5,003 nt of DNA from Oribacterium sp. UBA3737. GTDB taxonomy: Bacteria > Bacillota_A > Clostridia > Lachnospirales > Lachnospiraceae. Below are positions 4,661 through 5,003 of the stretch, piece after piece. Within the stretch, counting starts at the first letter, position 1. Each line of letters begins with the position of its first letter. Both the position numbers and the translations under genes were made by a program. The DNA lies in contig DFGZ01000017.1 in assembly GCA_002371295.1 (NCBI GenBank), positions 1 to 5,003 on the forward strand. Reading direction: 5' to 3'. Below the pieces are notes generated by a model, which was not told where the DNA came from, did no database searches, and saw only the letters and a list, made by a program, of their open reading frames with translations.

Positions 4661-4984
4661 ATGGAATACATAAAACTGGAAATCTTCATACCGGAGACTC
4701 ACCTGCCGCAGCTTCAGAACGCTCTTCAGGAAGCGGATGCCGGTCATATTGGCAACTATGACTCCTGTCTCTCCTACTCTCCTGTCAAGAGTACCTGGCG
4801 TCCACTGGCCGGTACACATCCATATATAGGAGACCAAGGTACAGTTTCCTGTGAACTGGAATTGAAGGTGGAAGTCACGATCAGGGTGGAAAAACTGAAA
4901 GAAACAATTGCAATGATTAAAGCTGTGCACCCGTATGAAGAAGCGGTCATCAATGCAATCCCTCGTATTGGGATTGGACTGTAA
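4661..4984 (+). CDS. YqfO/Nif3-insert (PII-like) domain protein, 107 aa
   Basis: This stand-alone small domain matches the PII-like insert found inside Nif3/YqfO (GTP cyclohydrolase 1 type 2-like) proteins and also known as separate YqfO-family proteins. The biochemical role is not established; metal or small-molecule sensing is often suspected. The family blocks are in order: a first strand (Y-I-K-L-E-I-F-I-P), the signature G28-H-I-G-N-Y-D-S-C36, W46-R-P-L-A-G with T-H-P-Y-I-G-D-Q-G (52-60), an acidic strand (E-L-E-L-K-V-E-V), and H90-P-Y-E-E94 near the end. The length (107) is usual for the free-standing form. The start is fixed by a G-rich ribosome site (GGGGGA) 5 bases before the ATG at 4661. 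No signal peptide is present. It has its own promoter and looks monocistronic within the window; the next gene, if any, is beyond 5003. Confidence 0.85.
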   Translation: MEYIKLEIFIPETHLPQLQNALQEADAGHIGNYDSCLSYSPVKSTWRPLAGTHPYIGDQGTVSCELELKVEVTIRVEKLKETIAMIKAVHPYEEAVINAIPRIGIGL

Positions 4985-5003
4985 GAAACTCTAAAACAAC
5001 CGG

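Noticed and set aside
4607..4930. Minus-strand frame of 107 codons opposite the YqfO-like gene
   Set aside because: The plus strand shows the conserved GxIGNYD and HPYEE blocks, so the opposite frame is a shadow.

Overview
The window looks like chromosomal DNA from a low-to-mid GC Bacillota, most likely Clostridia and perhaps Lachnospiraceae. The grounds are purine-rich Shine-Dalgarno sites, consensus sigma-A promoters (several with an extended TGn -10), A/T-flanked intrinsic terminators and the type of single-domain proteins encoded. This placement is an inference. I see no mobile-element gene, CRISPR array, tRNA or rRNA.

Layout. At 1-246 is the 3' end of a nitrilase-superfamily amidohydrolase gene (+). 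A long hairpin at 402-449 acts as a terminator between it and a convergent HD-domain phosphohydrolase gene (-, 539-1069). The HD gene is preceded by two tiny overlapping in-frame or coupled ORFs (1085-1191), and it has coding-like sequence beyond its stop. At 1308-1397 is a possible 3' remnant of a + strand gene. It abuts a hairpin that ends a calcineurin-like metallophosphoesterase gene with a C-terminal SH3-like tail (-, 1424-2551). That gene has a near-consensus promoter that would start the transcript at its ATG.

Diverging from it is a two-gene + unit: a CPYC glutaredoxin-like protein (2893-3216) followed by a C39-like (papain-fold) cysteine peptidase (3274-3996). On the - strand further right there is a promoter-driven 48-residue, six-cysteine small protein (4196-4342), a hairpin terminator (4403-4436), and a start-less C-terminal gene fragment (4461-4631). 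The last gene (+, 4661-4984) is a stand-alone YqfO/Nif3-insert (PII-like) domain protein, whose promoter lies inside that fragment.

How they may work together. Most genes look like independent single-gene transcription units. Only the glutaredoxin-like and C39-like genes look co-transcribed, which suggests that a thiol oxidoreductase serves a cysteine peptidase or its substrate (inference). The region appears to have been eroded between genes: at least two 3' ends of lost genes survive next to terminator hairpins, and the HD gene may be losing its ends. The least described elements are the glutaredoxin/C39 pair and the small six-cysteine protein. I found no clear evidence of a complete new system.
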